The notes: generated by a model from the letters alone, not told the origin. A stretch of DNA of 64,000 nt from Chitinophaga sp. CF418 (GCF_900142925.1 NZ_FRCN01000011.1:62001-126000), one strand, 5' to 3'. Positions 9,703 to 19,586 are shown, counted from the stretch's first letter. Numbers and translations are program-made.

Positions 9703-12700
9703 TTATATCCCTGAAAAAGGAACGGTGATTGTTTTTTCTGATGTTACTGTATTGATACCCGGCAGCACATACCTGATCTTAAACCTGTAGTTGCCCGGTG
9801 TAATACGTCTGAATTGTTTCTCCATGATTGTCTTCATCTCAGCCGGGATGGTCACTCCACCGCCGATCATGGCATTTACCACATTCGCCTGCATGTGTAC
9901 AAAATCCCATGCGAAATAATAAGGCAGATTGTATACGAATGATGCATATCCCTGGCCTAAAGCAACGCTGTTTGCATCCAGCTTCAGTCCTGTTGGATTT
10001 TGTCTCAGGTAGATCGCTTTCACAGGTGGTGCACCCAGCAGGTCGGTATTTCTCCAGCCCAGTTTCAGGGAAGGCGCTACAGGATAGCCTGCATATACAT
10101 AAGGGTAGATGTATTCCTTATACCAGGGGTTATCGTCCAGTATGGCTTCAAACTGCAGTATGGAACTGTTTCCATTTATATCAACCTCTTGTGCATCAAA
10201 CAACTCATTGCTGTTCATCATATACCTGAGCTCATCGATACCGTTGTCCAGCGGCCAGCTGCTTGAGGTAGCCGGTACACGATCGATCTTTTCAGTGAAT
10301 GTGCTGTACAGGGAGCTCCTGAACTGCAGGGTATATATCACACGCTCTGTCAGGTTGTTTACGCTACCTTCCGCTTGCTTCGTCTGTACGGTGAGACTAC
10401 CGGTACCAGCGCCCTGATTGGTGGAAGATGTAGTCACATTCCTGTCTATTGACAGATCTCCTACAGTTGGCACGTGCAGCAGTTGCAGGGTGTAGGCCTT
10501 ACCATTCTTCAGATCACGCGGCATAGAGAAACTCACTTTACCGGTAGTGTAGAATAATGTGAACTCTCTCGCAGGCTCACCGTCTGCAGTGATACGGCAG
10601 AGCTGTTTGAAATCATCACCCTTCGCAAAAAGGTTGTCCTGGCCTTTCTTCAGCAGGATATATCCTTTATCAGTTTCATCTTTATAGTAGTTCAGCTGAT
10701 TGATCACCGGATAGGTATAAGCCACGTTATCAGGACGGATCTCCAGTGGTTCTTTATCTGTGACAAAATCATTCTCGATGGTTTCTGCATAAGGCACCCC
10801 GTCTACCAGATAAGGCGTCCAGCTGCCATTGCTTTCCTGTTCGAAACTCACGCGGGCAGTCATACGGAGCGTTTTCTCACCCGGCAGAATGTTAGGCGTA
10901 TTCAGGATCACCACAGTATTATCATCATTCCATTCCATGGTAGCCGGAATATTGTTCGCCCCTTCTCTGACATTAAAGTATTCCAGTCTCGCGCGGAAGC
11001 TCAGTCGCTTACCGGCATCATCCGTAATATTGAATACCTGTCCTACAGGCATATTGAAAACGATCTGCGGAGCAGTGAAAACATCCACCGCCGTAGCTCC
11101 TTTGGAAGGTGTATAGTCGCCAATCACCTGTACACCCGCTTCTGCAAATATGTTGTTGCTGACGATCTTACATTCTTTACCCAGTGTTACTTCAAACTTA
11201 CAGTTACCGCTGATCAGACCTCCGAGTATCCTGAACTTACCACCTACTATACCTCTCATCCAGGTTGGATTCGGTAGTTTAGCCTGCAGCACAACAGCTG
11301 CACCCAGGTCAATAATATCAAAGTTCCCTTTCTTGAAGAACAGGTTCACCCTGATACCGATTTTACCCTGGAAGTAAGCATACACCTGGCCATTCGCAAA
11401 CCATCCGTTGATACCGATAGGACCTGAATTACCTTCACAATGGAAGGCATCTCCATAGTCTTTCAGCATCATGTCAAAACCTAGTCCTGCTGCGAAGCGC
11501 GCATAGAACATCAGGAAAGACATATCGCCGGTATCGAAGTTCAATCCGGCACCGAAAGCAAAGCCGGTACCACTTTTCAGGGAGTTCATGTCCCTCATGT
11601 AGTCGAGGTCGATACCTCCCAGTATCTGGCTGACGTTGGCCGGTGGCGGCGGACTACCCGGCAGGTCCTTACCCACCATGAAGTAAGAGCTGGCACGCGC
11701 CAGGCTTAGTATACTGATGCTGATCGGCTGATCCGGCGTACCTACAAACATATGCCAGCCATCAGGTCCTGTATAGATCTCACCTTCACCTGCCAGTCCG
11801 CGGGGACCAGAACCCTGTATAATACCAGCTACATTAATGAACGCCTTCAGGTTGGCAAAGAAGATGCTGTTCTCAAAGTCAATATCCACCATCAATCCTA
11901 CTGATATCACTCCTTCCGGCACGACCTGGTTAGGATCGTATTTATCAGACTGCCCGTCGTTAGATTCCAGCTGTTTTGCGTACATGGATTTCATCATGTC
12001 CATACCCTTCAACATCGGAATGCTAAGCACATTACATTGTCCGCGGAAAGTGATACGGTTCACACCCCCACCCTTGTTAAAGGAGATCTCGAACGCTACC
12101 AGTCCATTGATCGCTTTTTCACTTCCGGCTATGAACTTGATAGATGCCTTGATACCAATGCCTGCATTCACATCAGGTTTATAACGTATACCTGTGGAAG
12201 TAGCGCCCAGTTCATATTTGGAAGCATCGTCCGTCAATGCTATCGGCTTCACGCCATAATAAAGACCTCCGCCGAAACCTTTCAAAGCAATAGCCGGCGG
12301 TATGATCAGGAAGGCAGTCGGTAAATCGACCATGATATCCGCATACCAGTATTTATGGTCCTGCACAGCACCAAACAAGGCAGTAGCATCCAGTTTAAGG
12401 GCGCCGCCACACATATTGATGCTGGCGCCTATATTACCTTTGAAGCCATCGCCATATATCTCATTATCATCAAAGAATTCGAGACTACCTTTTAATGCAA
12501 AAGCGCCCTGGTTGATGTCTATCGCGATACGGCTTACTTTCACATTACTGAACCGGTAATGTTGTCTTCCATCATCCCCCTGATCTACTTTTCCAAGGAT
12601 GGCAAGAGACGCATCAGCAGCAAAACCATTCTTCGAATCTTTTGCGTTCATCAGGTTCACCGCCACATCAAACGCCAGCCCTCTTTTCTCTCCATCCTTT

Positions 12701-14121
12701 ACAAAAGCGATCTTACTGATAGACATACCAAAGCCGCCCATCTTCGGCAGATTTAAGCTGCCTGATAAAGCGAATGTACCGCTATGAATATATGGCGCTT
12801 GTGTGGAGATAACCAGCTGCTCAAATTTGAGATCGGGTACAGTCAATTTTGTACCCTTACTGCTTTCACCGGAAGCGGCTTTACCCAGGATAGACAAAGT
12901 ACCTGTAAGGCTTGCCATTGCCTGGAACTTACCGTCTTTCACTGCTACTTCCAGGTAGGAAGAAGGCAAGAGTGCTACATCAGCCGTGAATATGGGGAAC
13001 TCAACGTTCTTTGTAGGCTTGATATTGAACACATATTCCTCTCCCGGATGGAACACCGCACTATAATCAAAACGGGTCGTATCTCCTGTAATAGGTACAT
13101 TCACGCCACCGGCCAGAGAGCCAGCTGTCAGTTGGTTGGCAACGAAGTTCAGTTTAACTTCATCTACAGAGAATGACCATCCACCGAGATCACCATCTTT
13201 CAGCGGAATTAAATTTTTAGCAGCAATCTCTCCACTGAAACCTTTTTCATCGATAAGCGCATTTCTTACTGCGAGTGTTTTAGGCTTGTTGCTTGTCCTG
13301 TCTTTTATTTCGCGGGGTAGTTCCACCGTAAAACTGCGCAGGTAGAAACCACGCCAGAAGGCCTTGTCATCAGCAGTATATTCCGCAGGGAAAACCATTC
13401 CACTGCTGTTATTATCATCGCTCAGATCGATCACCGCATCCTGTACGGTAAAGGTCACACTCTTCACACCTCTCACCTGGAAAGGGTCAATGGCCACGGA
13501 AGCAAGGATATCGTGCAGGTTGGAGGCGGTGACCTCAAACTTACCTTTTACTCTGTCTGTCAGGTTCTGCGTACCATCACTGTTCACCTTCACGAGTTTT
13601 CTGCTCAGGTCTACTTCTGCACTCAGTCCTATTTTTCTGAAACCATTACAGTCAAACTCCACATAGGTCTTACCAGGCATAAAAGTGATAGCAGTGCTAT
13701 CTCCAAAGAGATATAAAGGCACCTTATTCACCAGCTCCATACGGGCAGTGCCTACAAGTCCTCCGGCACTGCTCAGCGGCACGCCCCTGGCGGCAAACAT
13801 CAGCTCCTTATCTGTACCTGGAAGTGTTACCACCATGAATGTGGTGATCTCTGCATGATTGGGCAGGAAACGGATACTGTCTACAATCACAGGCGGATTG
13901 CCGTTGTCAGTACCGCCGATTCCCAATGGCAGTTTATAACCACCAGCAGTATCTTTCAGTTTGTCGTATAGATTGGTACCATTGATCCCCTCAGTCACCC
14001 TGCGTTCCTGGATGATCTTCCAGGCATCGTGGATGTGTTGCTCCAGCGGCGTACGCTGCTGGGCCAATCCCGGTAATGTGCAGAGACACGCAATGAGGTA
14101 TAGGTATAGGCGTTTCATCAT
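9703..14121 (-). CDS. Large exported beta-rich protein of unknown function
   Basis: This 1472-aa protein has a signal peptide (1-20, PGLA before Gln). I recognise no named domain. Residues 200-750 are strand-rich with recurrent Gly/Ser segments such as GAFALSGSL and GAFALKGSLEFF, which suggests an internally repetitive beta-solenoid or barrel-like body. A Gly-rich tract (KGFGGGLYYG) and a Pro run (GSPPPPAN) follow, then about 450 residues of Ig-like beta sequence. Its ATG overlaps the stop of the preceding gene by 4 bp (ATGA), which implies translational coupling and matched production. It is the central and largest conserved-looking piece of the operon after the adhesin. Its role as a periplasmic or surface scaffold is inferred from context only. 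Confidence 0.75.
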   Translation of the reverse strand: MMKRLYLYLIACLCTLPGLAQQRTPLEQHIHDAWKIIQERRVTEGINGTNLYDKLKDTAGGYKLPLGIGGTDNGNPPVIVDSIRFLPNHAEITTFMVVTLPGTDKELMFAARGVPLSSAGGLVGTARMELVNKVPLYLFGDSTAITFMPGKTYVEFDCNGFRKIGLSAEVDLSRKLVKVNSDGTQNLTDRVKGKFEVTASNLHDILASVAIDPFQVRGVKSVTFTVQDAVIDLSDDNNSSGMVFPAEYTADDKAFWRGFYLRSFTVELPREIKDRTSNKPKTLAVRNALIDEKGFSGEIAAKNLIPLKDGDLGGWSFSVDEVKLNFVANQLTAGSLAGGVNVPITGDTTRFDYSAVFHPGEEYVFNIKPTKNVEFPIFTADVALLPSSYLEVAVKDGKFQAMASLTGTLSILGKAASGESSKGTKLTVPDLKFEQLVISTQAPYIHSGTFALSGSLNLPKMGGFGMSISKIAFVKDGEKRGLAFDVAVNLMNAKDSKNGFAADASLAILGKVDQGDDGRQHYRFSNVKVSRIAIDINQGAFALKGSLEFFDDNEIYGDGFKGNIGASINMCGGALKLDATALFGAVQDHKYWYADIMVDLPTAFLIIPPAIALKGFGGGLYYGVKPIALTDDASKYELGATSTGIRYKPDVNAGIGIKASIKFIAGSEKAINGLVAFEISFNKGGGVNRITFRGQCNVLSIPMLKGMDMMKSMYAKQLESNDGQSDKYDPNQVVPEGVISVGLMVDIDFENSIFFANLKAFINVAGIIQGSGPRGLAGEGEIYTGPDGWHMFVGTPDQPISISILSLARASSYFMVGKDLPGSPPPPANVSQILGGIDLDYMRDMNSLKSGTGFAFGAGLNFDTGDMSFLMFYARFAAGLGFDMMLKDYGDAFHCEGNSGPIGINGWFANGQVYAYFQGKIGIRVNLFFKKGNFDIIDLGAAVVLQAKLPNPTWMRGIVGGKFRILGGLISGNCKFEVTLGKECKIVSNNIFAEAGVQVIGDYTPSKGATAVDVFTAPQIVFNMPVGQVFNITDDAGKRLSFRARLEYFNVREGANNIPATMEWNDDNTVVILNTPNILPGEKTLRMTARVSFEQESNGSWTPYLVDGVPYAETIENDFVTDKEPLEIRPDNVAYTYPVINQLNYYKDETDKGYILLKKGQDNLFAKGDDFKQLCRITADGEPAREFTLFYTTGKVSFSMPRDLKNGKAYTLQLLHVPTVGDLSIDRNVTTSSTNQGAGTGSLTVQTKQAEGSVNNLTERVIYTLQFRSSLYSTFTEKIDRVPATSSSWPLDNGIDELRYMMNSNELFDAQEVDINGNSSILQFEAILDDNPWYKEYIYPYVYAGYPVAPSLKLGWRNTDLLGAPPVKAIYLRQNPTGLKLDANSVALGQGYASFVYNLPYYFAWDFVHMQANVVNAMIGGGVTIPAEMKTIMEKQFRRITPGNYRFKIRYVLPGINTVTSEKTITVPFSGI

Positions 14122-16352
14122 AGTTTCTCCAGTATTCCGTTAACCCAGTTTAAAATTGACGTTTTAACATCCGGCAGTAAATCATCTTCTTTTGCAGTCT
14201 TCAATGCATTACTGATAAATGTTTTAAACGGCTGATCTTTTATGCTCAATGCATTGATCACTTTTTCTTCCTGGTCCTGTAATTTATTATCGTCGAGTAT
14301 CTTTAATATCGTAGCCTTGTCCAGCGCCATACGGGCTGCCGTAAATGCTGTTATTTCCTCTGGCAGCTTTGTCAGCACAGTATCTGCAACAGTCAGTGTC
14401 TGCATCACCGCATCATTCACTTCTTCGGGCACTTTGAATCCTAACTGTGCATTATACTTGTCGATGAACTCCTTCGCAGTCTTATACTTCTCTTCAAAAT
14501 CCTTTCTGAGTGCGGCTATCTTCTCAGCAGAATAATCATCCTTCATGGCAGATAATCCCTTACGGAAGATGCTCATCAGCTTCTTCAGTTCTTCCTTCAC
14601 TTTTTCAAGGAGCGCTTTTGCCTGGTTGGCCAGGTTCTTCAGCTGCTCTGCTACTTTCTTCGCAGCAGTCGCCTTTTCTTCAGGTGTCATGTTCTCAGAC
14701 TCCTGCAATTGTTGTAGTTCCTGCAACTTGTTCTGTATCTCGCCCAGCTTCTCCAGCGTAGCATTGTCCAGCTCATCCCATCCCTTCATTTTCTCCAACT
14801 CTGCCAGCATACCTGCAGCGTCAATTGATTTAAGACCTGCTGTGTCTATCTTGCCTACGATGTCCGTGATCTTTTCCAGGTAGCCGTCCAGCGACTCATT
14901 CATATTCTTAGTGACAGTATCGATATCATCGCGTTGCAACTCTATCACACCCACATACATCTTCTTGTCAGTATTCACACTGATGTTTTTAAACACAACC
15001 GGCAATGTCACGAAATTCAGGAAGGGCACCTTGATCTTTCCGCTTCCGGAGAATGAACCTTTGGAGCCTTCCGCCTTCTTCACTTCCACTTTAAAGTCGC
15101 CCGCGATGATCACATCTCCTTCTTTCAATTGCTCCAGTCCTTTACGGTTCGAGATCTCTCCTTCACCCACTACCTTACCACATACAAAATCGCCTGTCTC
15201 CATGGTTTCATTCGGCATAGTGAAAGACTGTACAACAGAGTAATCGCCATATCCCCATATACACTGGGCATTCACCTGGTATTCATATTTCTTACCAGGC
15301 TTCAGACCTGTAATAGTATATTGTGGCAGATAACTTGTTTCCTCGTACCACTGTGAAGGATTATCTCCCGCCTCACGGTAACGCACAGTAAATGCCTGCT
15401 GGGAAACACCTGATCGCCAGGTCAGTTTCAGTTCATTCTTACCCGACACTGCTGCCATCACATCTGCCGGTACACCACATTTTTCACCGTAAGTGAATCT
15501 CACCGCTTCACTGAAACCGTCGTTGATAAACATATCCTTTCCTTCCGCTTCAATGGCCTGTACCTGCACCGCATAGTTCTTTCCCGGCGTCAGCATCGGT
15601 TCGCCAGGCCCATATACCAGCATGGTCTGCGCCGTCATGGTTTCATATACCGGACGGGTAGTACGCAGGGCATCGTTAGGGTCACGGTCTGCAGGGATCA
15701 GTTCTACCAGCCTGAATTTATAAGCCACATTAAACGCTGCGTTGAACGAGGCAGTATGACGGGGCATCCACTGGAATACGACGTTCTGTGGCTCCATCGC
15801 ATCTACCTTGGTATTGGCCATCGGTAGATTGATAATAGGTGGATAACTGAGGAAAGTAGATACAACGGCATTCCCCTGGTTGGAGACAACAATATTGCGG
15901 GTGTAGTCCATCACCTCTACAGTAAACTTGTAGATACCTTCAGGAAGTTTAGCGCCCTGTTTGGTCAGTGCACTGTTGTCCAGTCCCTGTATCAGGAGGT
16001 TCTGCGGATTCAGGTAAGTTGCCAGATCCGGCCCGCTGAGCGAGATCATCTCCCCCCCCTGTAAGATGATAGGTGCGGTATAAAAGCCCGGTTTACTTTG
16101 CAGCGTTACGCCAAAGCCTTCGATCTTTATTCTTAGCCGGCATTTGTAATCACTGACAGTAAGGTCTTTCAGCAGGATGTGCACCTGCATACGCTGCACA
16201 TCGGGTGCTGCATAGTCGCTGAGGTACAGGCTGTACGGGGGATTGATCTGCATGGTGGCCATTACAGGATAACTTGTCTGTGCATAGGTCCTGCCGCAGC
16301 ACAGCAATAGCGTCAACAACGCCCCCAACATATATTTAGTAAGTCTAAGCAA
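14118..16352 (-). CDS. Exported fibronectin/coiled-coil protein with TANFOR-like N-terminus
   Basis: This 744-aa protein has a signal peptide (1-24, RTYA before Gln). Residues 27-190 begin YPVMATMQINPPYSLYLSDY and resemble the N-terminal region called TANFOR in Tannerella and other Bacteroidota surface proteins; that match is from memory and unconfirmed. Residues about 190-400 hold fibronectin III-like modules (YEYQVNAQCIWGYGDYS). From about 480 to the end it becomes strongly helical and Lys/Glu/Leu-rich with heptad character, a probable coiled coil (for example IQNKLQELQQLQESEN). The join of a beta adhesive half to a long helical half is unusual. It lies 15 bp after the barrel gene and overlaps the next gene by 4 bp. 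Confidence 0.78.
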   Translation of the reverse strand: MLRLTKYMLGALLTLLLCCGRTYAQTSYPVMATMQINPPYSLYLSDYAAPDVQRMQVHILLKDLTVSDYKCRLRIKIEGFGVTLQSKPGFYTAPIILQGGEMISLSGPDLATYLNPQNLLIQGLDNSALTKQGAKLPEGIYKFTVEVMDYTRNIVVSNQGNAVVSTFLSYPPIINLPMANTKVDAMEPQNVVFQWMPRHTASFNAAFNVAYKFRLVELIPADRDPNDALRTTRPVYETMTAQTMLVYGPGEPMLTPGKNYAVQVQAIEAEGKDMFINDGFSEAVRFTYGEKCGVPADVMAAVSGKNELKLTWRSGVSQQAFTVRYREAGDNPSQWYEETSYLPQYTITGLKPGKKYEYQVNAQCIWGYGDYSVVQSFTMPNETMETGDFVCGKVVGEGEISNRKGLEQLKEGDVIIAGDFKVEVKKAEGSKGSFSGSGKIKVPFLNFVTLPVVFKNISVNTDKKMYVGVIELQRDDIDTVTKNMNESLDGYLEKITDIVGKIDTAGLKSIDAAGMLAELEKMKGWDELDNATLEKLGEIQNKLQELQQLQESENMTPEEKATAAKKVAEQLKNLANQAKALLEKVKEELKKLMSIFRKGLSAMKDDYSAEKIAALRKDFEEKYKTAKEFIDKYNAQLGFKVPEEVNDAVMQTLTVADTVLTKLPEEITAFTAARMALDKATILKILDDNKLQDQEEKVINALSIKDQPFKTFISNALKTAKEDDLLPDVKTSILNWVNGILEKL

Positions 16353-16367
16353 GGTTTCTCTGTACTT

Positions 16368-18116
16368 TTAAAAATTATAATTATATCCCAGCGTTGTGGT
16401 TAACTCGGATATCTTTTTATTGCTTCCTTTTGTATTCTGACGATTAAGGGCTGTTACCCCCAGGTTAAGGCTATGTACTTTCTTGATTGTATAAGCACTA
16501 CCCGCTCTTGCAGTGAGGATGCGGGAAGTGTTCTCACCATTGGTAAAGCTGCCATTCCAGGTCAAGGTACCAGACAATCTCATTTTCTTATTCAATACAC
16601 TTTTATTCACGCCCAGGGTCGGTCCGAATGTAACAGCTACCAGGTCGAGCGAGCTATTCCTGTTGGCGTTAAACCCAGCCATGATCGACATGTTCTTCGG
16701 TATCAGCTGCAGGTTATAGGAAGCATTCAGGTTGTAGAAAGTAGCGCCGGAAGCCTGCTTCACCCCTCCCTGTTTATCTGACGATTCCATATAGGAAACG
16801 TTACAGATGAACATCTGCATTTTCTCTTTACTCTGAGAGATGTTGTAGTTAAACCCTACGGAAGCATTGCTGGATAACTGGGTATAGTTCAGCGTATCCA
16901 GGTTCTCATAGGGGGTCAGCTCATTCAGGTAATCAAACTCGGAACGGATATTGACGAAAGACTGGAAATTGGAATAGCTGAAATTCCAGTTCATCTTCTT
17001 CGTAGCCGCAAAGCTGATATTCAGTGCTCCTACAAAACGACGCATCGTGCTAAGCTTATCATTATGCAGGTTATTGCGTTGCACACCCGCGTTCAGAGCG
17101 CCGGTAAGCCTGTCTTTCAGCATACGTAACTGGAAGTTGCCGGTGATGTTCTCGAAGTCGTTGGTGAAATAATAGGCGCCCAGTGTTTTATACTCCGGTG
17201 CTACCCATTCATAACCGAGGCCTATCGTATAATGCCCTCCATTGTAACTCAGACCTGTTTTATAAGCCGTGTACATGGCGGTAGAACTGTTCTTGCTGAT
17301 CAATCCTCCGGTAGGCGCTTTAATATCACCCAGGCTGTCGGATGCGGCACGGGTATCTCTTGTCAGGGCGCTCACCGCCACTTCTGCGTTAAACAATAAG
17401 CGGTCGAAGAACTGTTTGGAAATATTCAGGCCCATGGCCACATTTTCCTGTGGCGTTAGCGTATATCCCTGTGGCACAGGGCGGATAGAGTTTTCGTCAT
17501 CTTTTCCCCTGAATACCATTACCTCAATATTGTCCTTGCCGGTACTGTATCCCGCCTTAAAACCATAGCCCATACGCTTGTATGCCGGTATGATCTCAGG
17601 GCGAGAGGTATCTGCCTCCACTGCTTTCTGCAGGCGGCCATACATCACGCTGAACTTAAAGCGGCCCGGAGGCGCCAGGTCAACACCGATCCCGTTAAAG
17701 AGATGACCTGCCAGTGTATAACCGGAAAAGTTCATGCTGGAATAACCGATATGACCCGTTACCCATTTATAGGTCGGCGTCAGGCCATATTGATTGAAAG
17801 GCTGGGAAAACGCTACATTACTCTGATTGGAATAAGTGAAGCTGAATGGTACGGACCATCCATACAGATCAATATTCAGGTTACCGTTCAGGAAGAAATT
17901 GTAGGGATCTCTGCGTCCCTCTCCCAGTCCTGAGGACCAGTAAGCAATTTGTTCAAGACCAAGACCTCCAGTAATTTTAATTGGTTTCTCTTTTCCTATA
18001 GCATCCAGCCGTTGTGCATGCAGCTTGTAAAACGAACAACAAATGACAGCGATTAACAGGGTTAATGGCCGTAAGCACGTTACGAAACGATCATAGGTCG
18101 GGTATAACTTCGACAA
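16368..18116 (-). CDS. Outer-membrane beta-barrel protein, first gene of the surface operon
   Basis: This 582-aa protein has a signal peptide (about 1-34, KLHA before Gln). The mature sequence is a succession of amphipathic strands with Gly/Asn/Tyr turns and aromatic girdles (for example FSFTYSNQSN, GLGYEWVAPEY) and ends in Phe (GYNYNF), typical of outer-membrane barrels. No TonB box or plug domain is seen, so it is probably not a classic TonB receptor. As first gene of the operon it could be the outer-membrane anchor or conduit for the exported products that follow. A weak PorP/SprF-like analogy is possible, but this protein is about twice as long. The start is an ATG with a plausible -7 element about 60 bp upstream. 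Confidence 0.8.
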   Translation of the reverse strand: MSKLYPTYDRFVTCLRPLTLLIAVICCSFYKLHAQRLDAIGKEKPIKITGGLGLEQIAYWSSGLGEGRRDPYNFFLNGNLNIDLYGWSVPFSFTYSNQSNVAFSQPFNQYGLTPTYKWVTGHIGYSSMNFSGYTLAGHLFNGIGVDLAPPGRFKFSVMYGRLQKAVEADTSRPEIIPAYKRMGYGFKAGYSTGKDNIEVMVFRGKDDENSIRPVPQGYTLTPQENVAMGLNISKQFFDRLLFNAEVAVSALTRDTRAASDSLGDIKAPTGGLISKNSSTAMYTAYKTGLSYNGGHYTIGLGYEWVAPEYKTLGAYYFTNDFENITGNFQLRMLKDRLTGALNAGVQRNNLHNDKLSTMRRFVGALNISFAATKKMNWNFSYSNFQSFVNIRSEFDYLNELTPYENLDTLNYTQLSSNASVGFNYNISQSKEKMQMFICNVSYMESSDKQGGVKQASGATFYNLNASYNLQLIPKNMSIMAGFNANRNSSLDLVAVTFGPTLGVNKSVLNKKMRLSGTLTWNGSFTNGENTSRILTARAGSAYTIKKVHSLNLGVTALNRQNTKGSNKKISELTTTLGYNYNF

Positions 18117-18178
18117 TACTTTGGGTTTTCTATTTACTAATGCTGGTCCCCTTTTAAAGAAAATGGCTCAAATCGGCG

Positions 18179-18186
18179 CAAATATA
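18179..18186 (-). promoter_or_regulatory. Possible -7 element (TATATTTG) for the surface operon
   Basis: Read on the minus strand, TATATTTG matches the Bacteroidota -7 consensus TAnnTTTG and would give a leader of about 55 nt before the barrel gene. No TTG box is present at the expected -33 distance, so the assignment is weak. Confidence 0.3.
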
Positions 18187-18225
18187 TAAATATTTATTAA
18201 TAAATAGAAAGTAAAATCCCTCCGG

Positions 18226-18259
18226 TTGCACGCCCTATCCTGAATTTCTATTACTTTTG
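18226..18259 (+). promoter_or_regulatory. Bacteroidota-type promoter for the dihydroorotase-like operon
   Basis: TTG at 18226-18228 and TACTTTTG at 18252-18259 (consensus TAnnTTTG) are separated by 23 bp. Transcription would start around 18266, about 45 nt before the ATG at 18310. Confidence 0.5.
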
Positions 18260-18309
18260 CAGCCGGTATTTTTTCTCAGACAAGCTATAGACACAGTTAG
18301 TATTAAAGC

Positions 18310-19569
18310 ATGCACATATTACTCAAAAGCGTACAGATAGTCGCACCAGCATCCCCTTTTCACGGGCAACAGCAGGATATTCTGATTGAGAACGGCATCA
18401 TCCGCCAGATCGGGAAGGACATTTCTTCCGCTCAGGCCCGGGTGGTGACTGGCAATAATCTGCATGTTTCATTGGGATGGACGGATATCTTCGCGCACTT
18501 CTGCGATCCTGGCCAGGAATATAAGGAAGATCTCCAGAGTGGGGTTGCCGCAGCGGCCAGGGGTGGATACACCACCGTACTGATAGTGCCCAATACACAG
18601 CCGGCGCTTCACACAAAACCGCAGATCGAGTATGTGCTCAGCCGCACCCGCAACAGTGTCGTACAGGTGCTCCCTATAGGAGCGGTAACCAAGAACCTGG
18701 AAGGTACCTCCCTTGCTGAAATGTATGAAATGCAGCTGGCCGGGGCCGTAGCATTTTCTGACGGACTGAAACCTATCCAGTCGCCCGGTATCATGCTGAA
18801 AGCCCTGCAGTATGTAAAAGCAGTTAACGGCACCATTATCCAGCTTCCTGATGATCTGAGCATCTCTGCCCATGGCCTGATGCACGAAGGCATCTACAGC
18901 ACCCAGCTGGGTATGCCGGGTAAACCCGCCATTTCGGAAGAACTGATCATCCAGCGCGACCTGGAGCTGGCGCAATATACCGACTCACGTATCCACTTCA
19001 CAGGCATCAGTACACGAAAATCAGCAGATCTCATTGCCAATGCCAAAGGCAAAGGCATCAAAGTGACCTGCTCCGTAACGCCTTATCACCTGTCGCTTAC
19101 CGATGCACACCTCGTCACCTATGATACCCACCTGAAGCTCAATCCTCCGCTGCGTAGCGCAGAAGATGTAAAAGCGCTGCAGGAAGCTGTAAAGACCGGT
19201 GTGATAGACTGCTTCGCCACCCATCACCTGCCGCAGGACTGGGATGCCAAACAGGTAGAGTTTGAATATGCAAAGAATGGCATGATAGGACTGGAAAGCG
19301 CCTTCGGTGTATTCCGCAAGCATCTGCCGGAAGTATCTGTGGAAAGACTGGTAGAGATGCTCTCTGCGCAGCCCCGCAAAATATTCAATCTGCCTGAACT
19401 AAGCCTCACTGAAGGTGCAGCGGCCAATCTGACCATATTCGACCCGGAAGAGGATTGGGTACTCACAGCAGATCACCTGGCCAGCAGGTCAAAAAATTCA
19501 GCGTATATTGGCGCGGAATTGAAAGGAAGTGTGAAAGGGACCATCAACGGGCAATATGCCCAACTTTAA
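18310..19569 (+). CDS. Dihydroorotase-like protein lacking metal ligands, probably non-catalytic
   Basis: This 419-aa protein has the amidohydrolase fold order of type I dihydroorotases and keeps surrounding motifs such as DPGQEYKEDLQSG and NPPLRS. The metal-binding residues are altered. The canonical DxHxH is DIFAH (Phe61 for the first His). The HVST histidine is Gly (HFTGIST, Gly232). The catalytic Asp of the ATDHAPH motif is His305 (ATHHLPQ). A binuclear zinc centre cannot form in the usual way. Known precedents are the inactive DHOase homologues (PyrC') that act as structural partners of aspartate transcarbamoylase. It heads a cluster with DUF4199 and two glycosyltransferase genes. The gene will usually be labelled pyrC; I withhold the symbol because activity is doubtful. 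Confidence 0.85.
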   Translation: MHILLKSVQIVAPASPFHGQQQDILIENGIIRQIGKDISSAQARVVTGNNLHVSLGWTDIFAHFCDPGQEYKEDLQSGVAAAARGGYTTVLIVPNTQPALHTKPQIEYVLSRTRNSVVQVLPIGAVTKNLEGTSLAEMYEMQLAGAVAFSDGLKPIQSPGIMLKALQYVKAVNGTIIQLPDDLSISAHGLMHEGIYSTQLGMPGKPAISEELIIQRDLELAQYTDSRIHFTGISTRKSADLIANAKGKGIKVTCSVTPYHLSLTDAHLVTYDTHLKLNPPLRSAEDVKALQEAVKTGVIDCFATHHLPQDWDAKQVEFEYAKNGMIGLESAFGVFRKHLPEVSVERLVEMLSAQPRKIFNLPELSLTEGAAANLTIFDPEEDWVLTADHLASRSKNSAYIGAELKGSVKGTINGQYAQL

Positions 19570-19586
19570 AAAGTCATTCGTGTACT

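Noticed and set aside
19455..19586. Longer N-terminus for the DUF4199 protein
   Set aside because: It would overlap the dihydroorotase-like gene extensively, and the extra residues are basic and unlike a membrane protein start.
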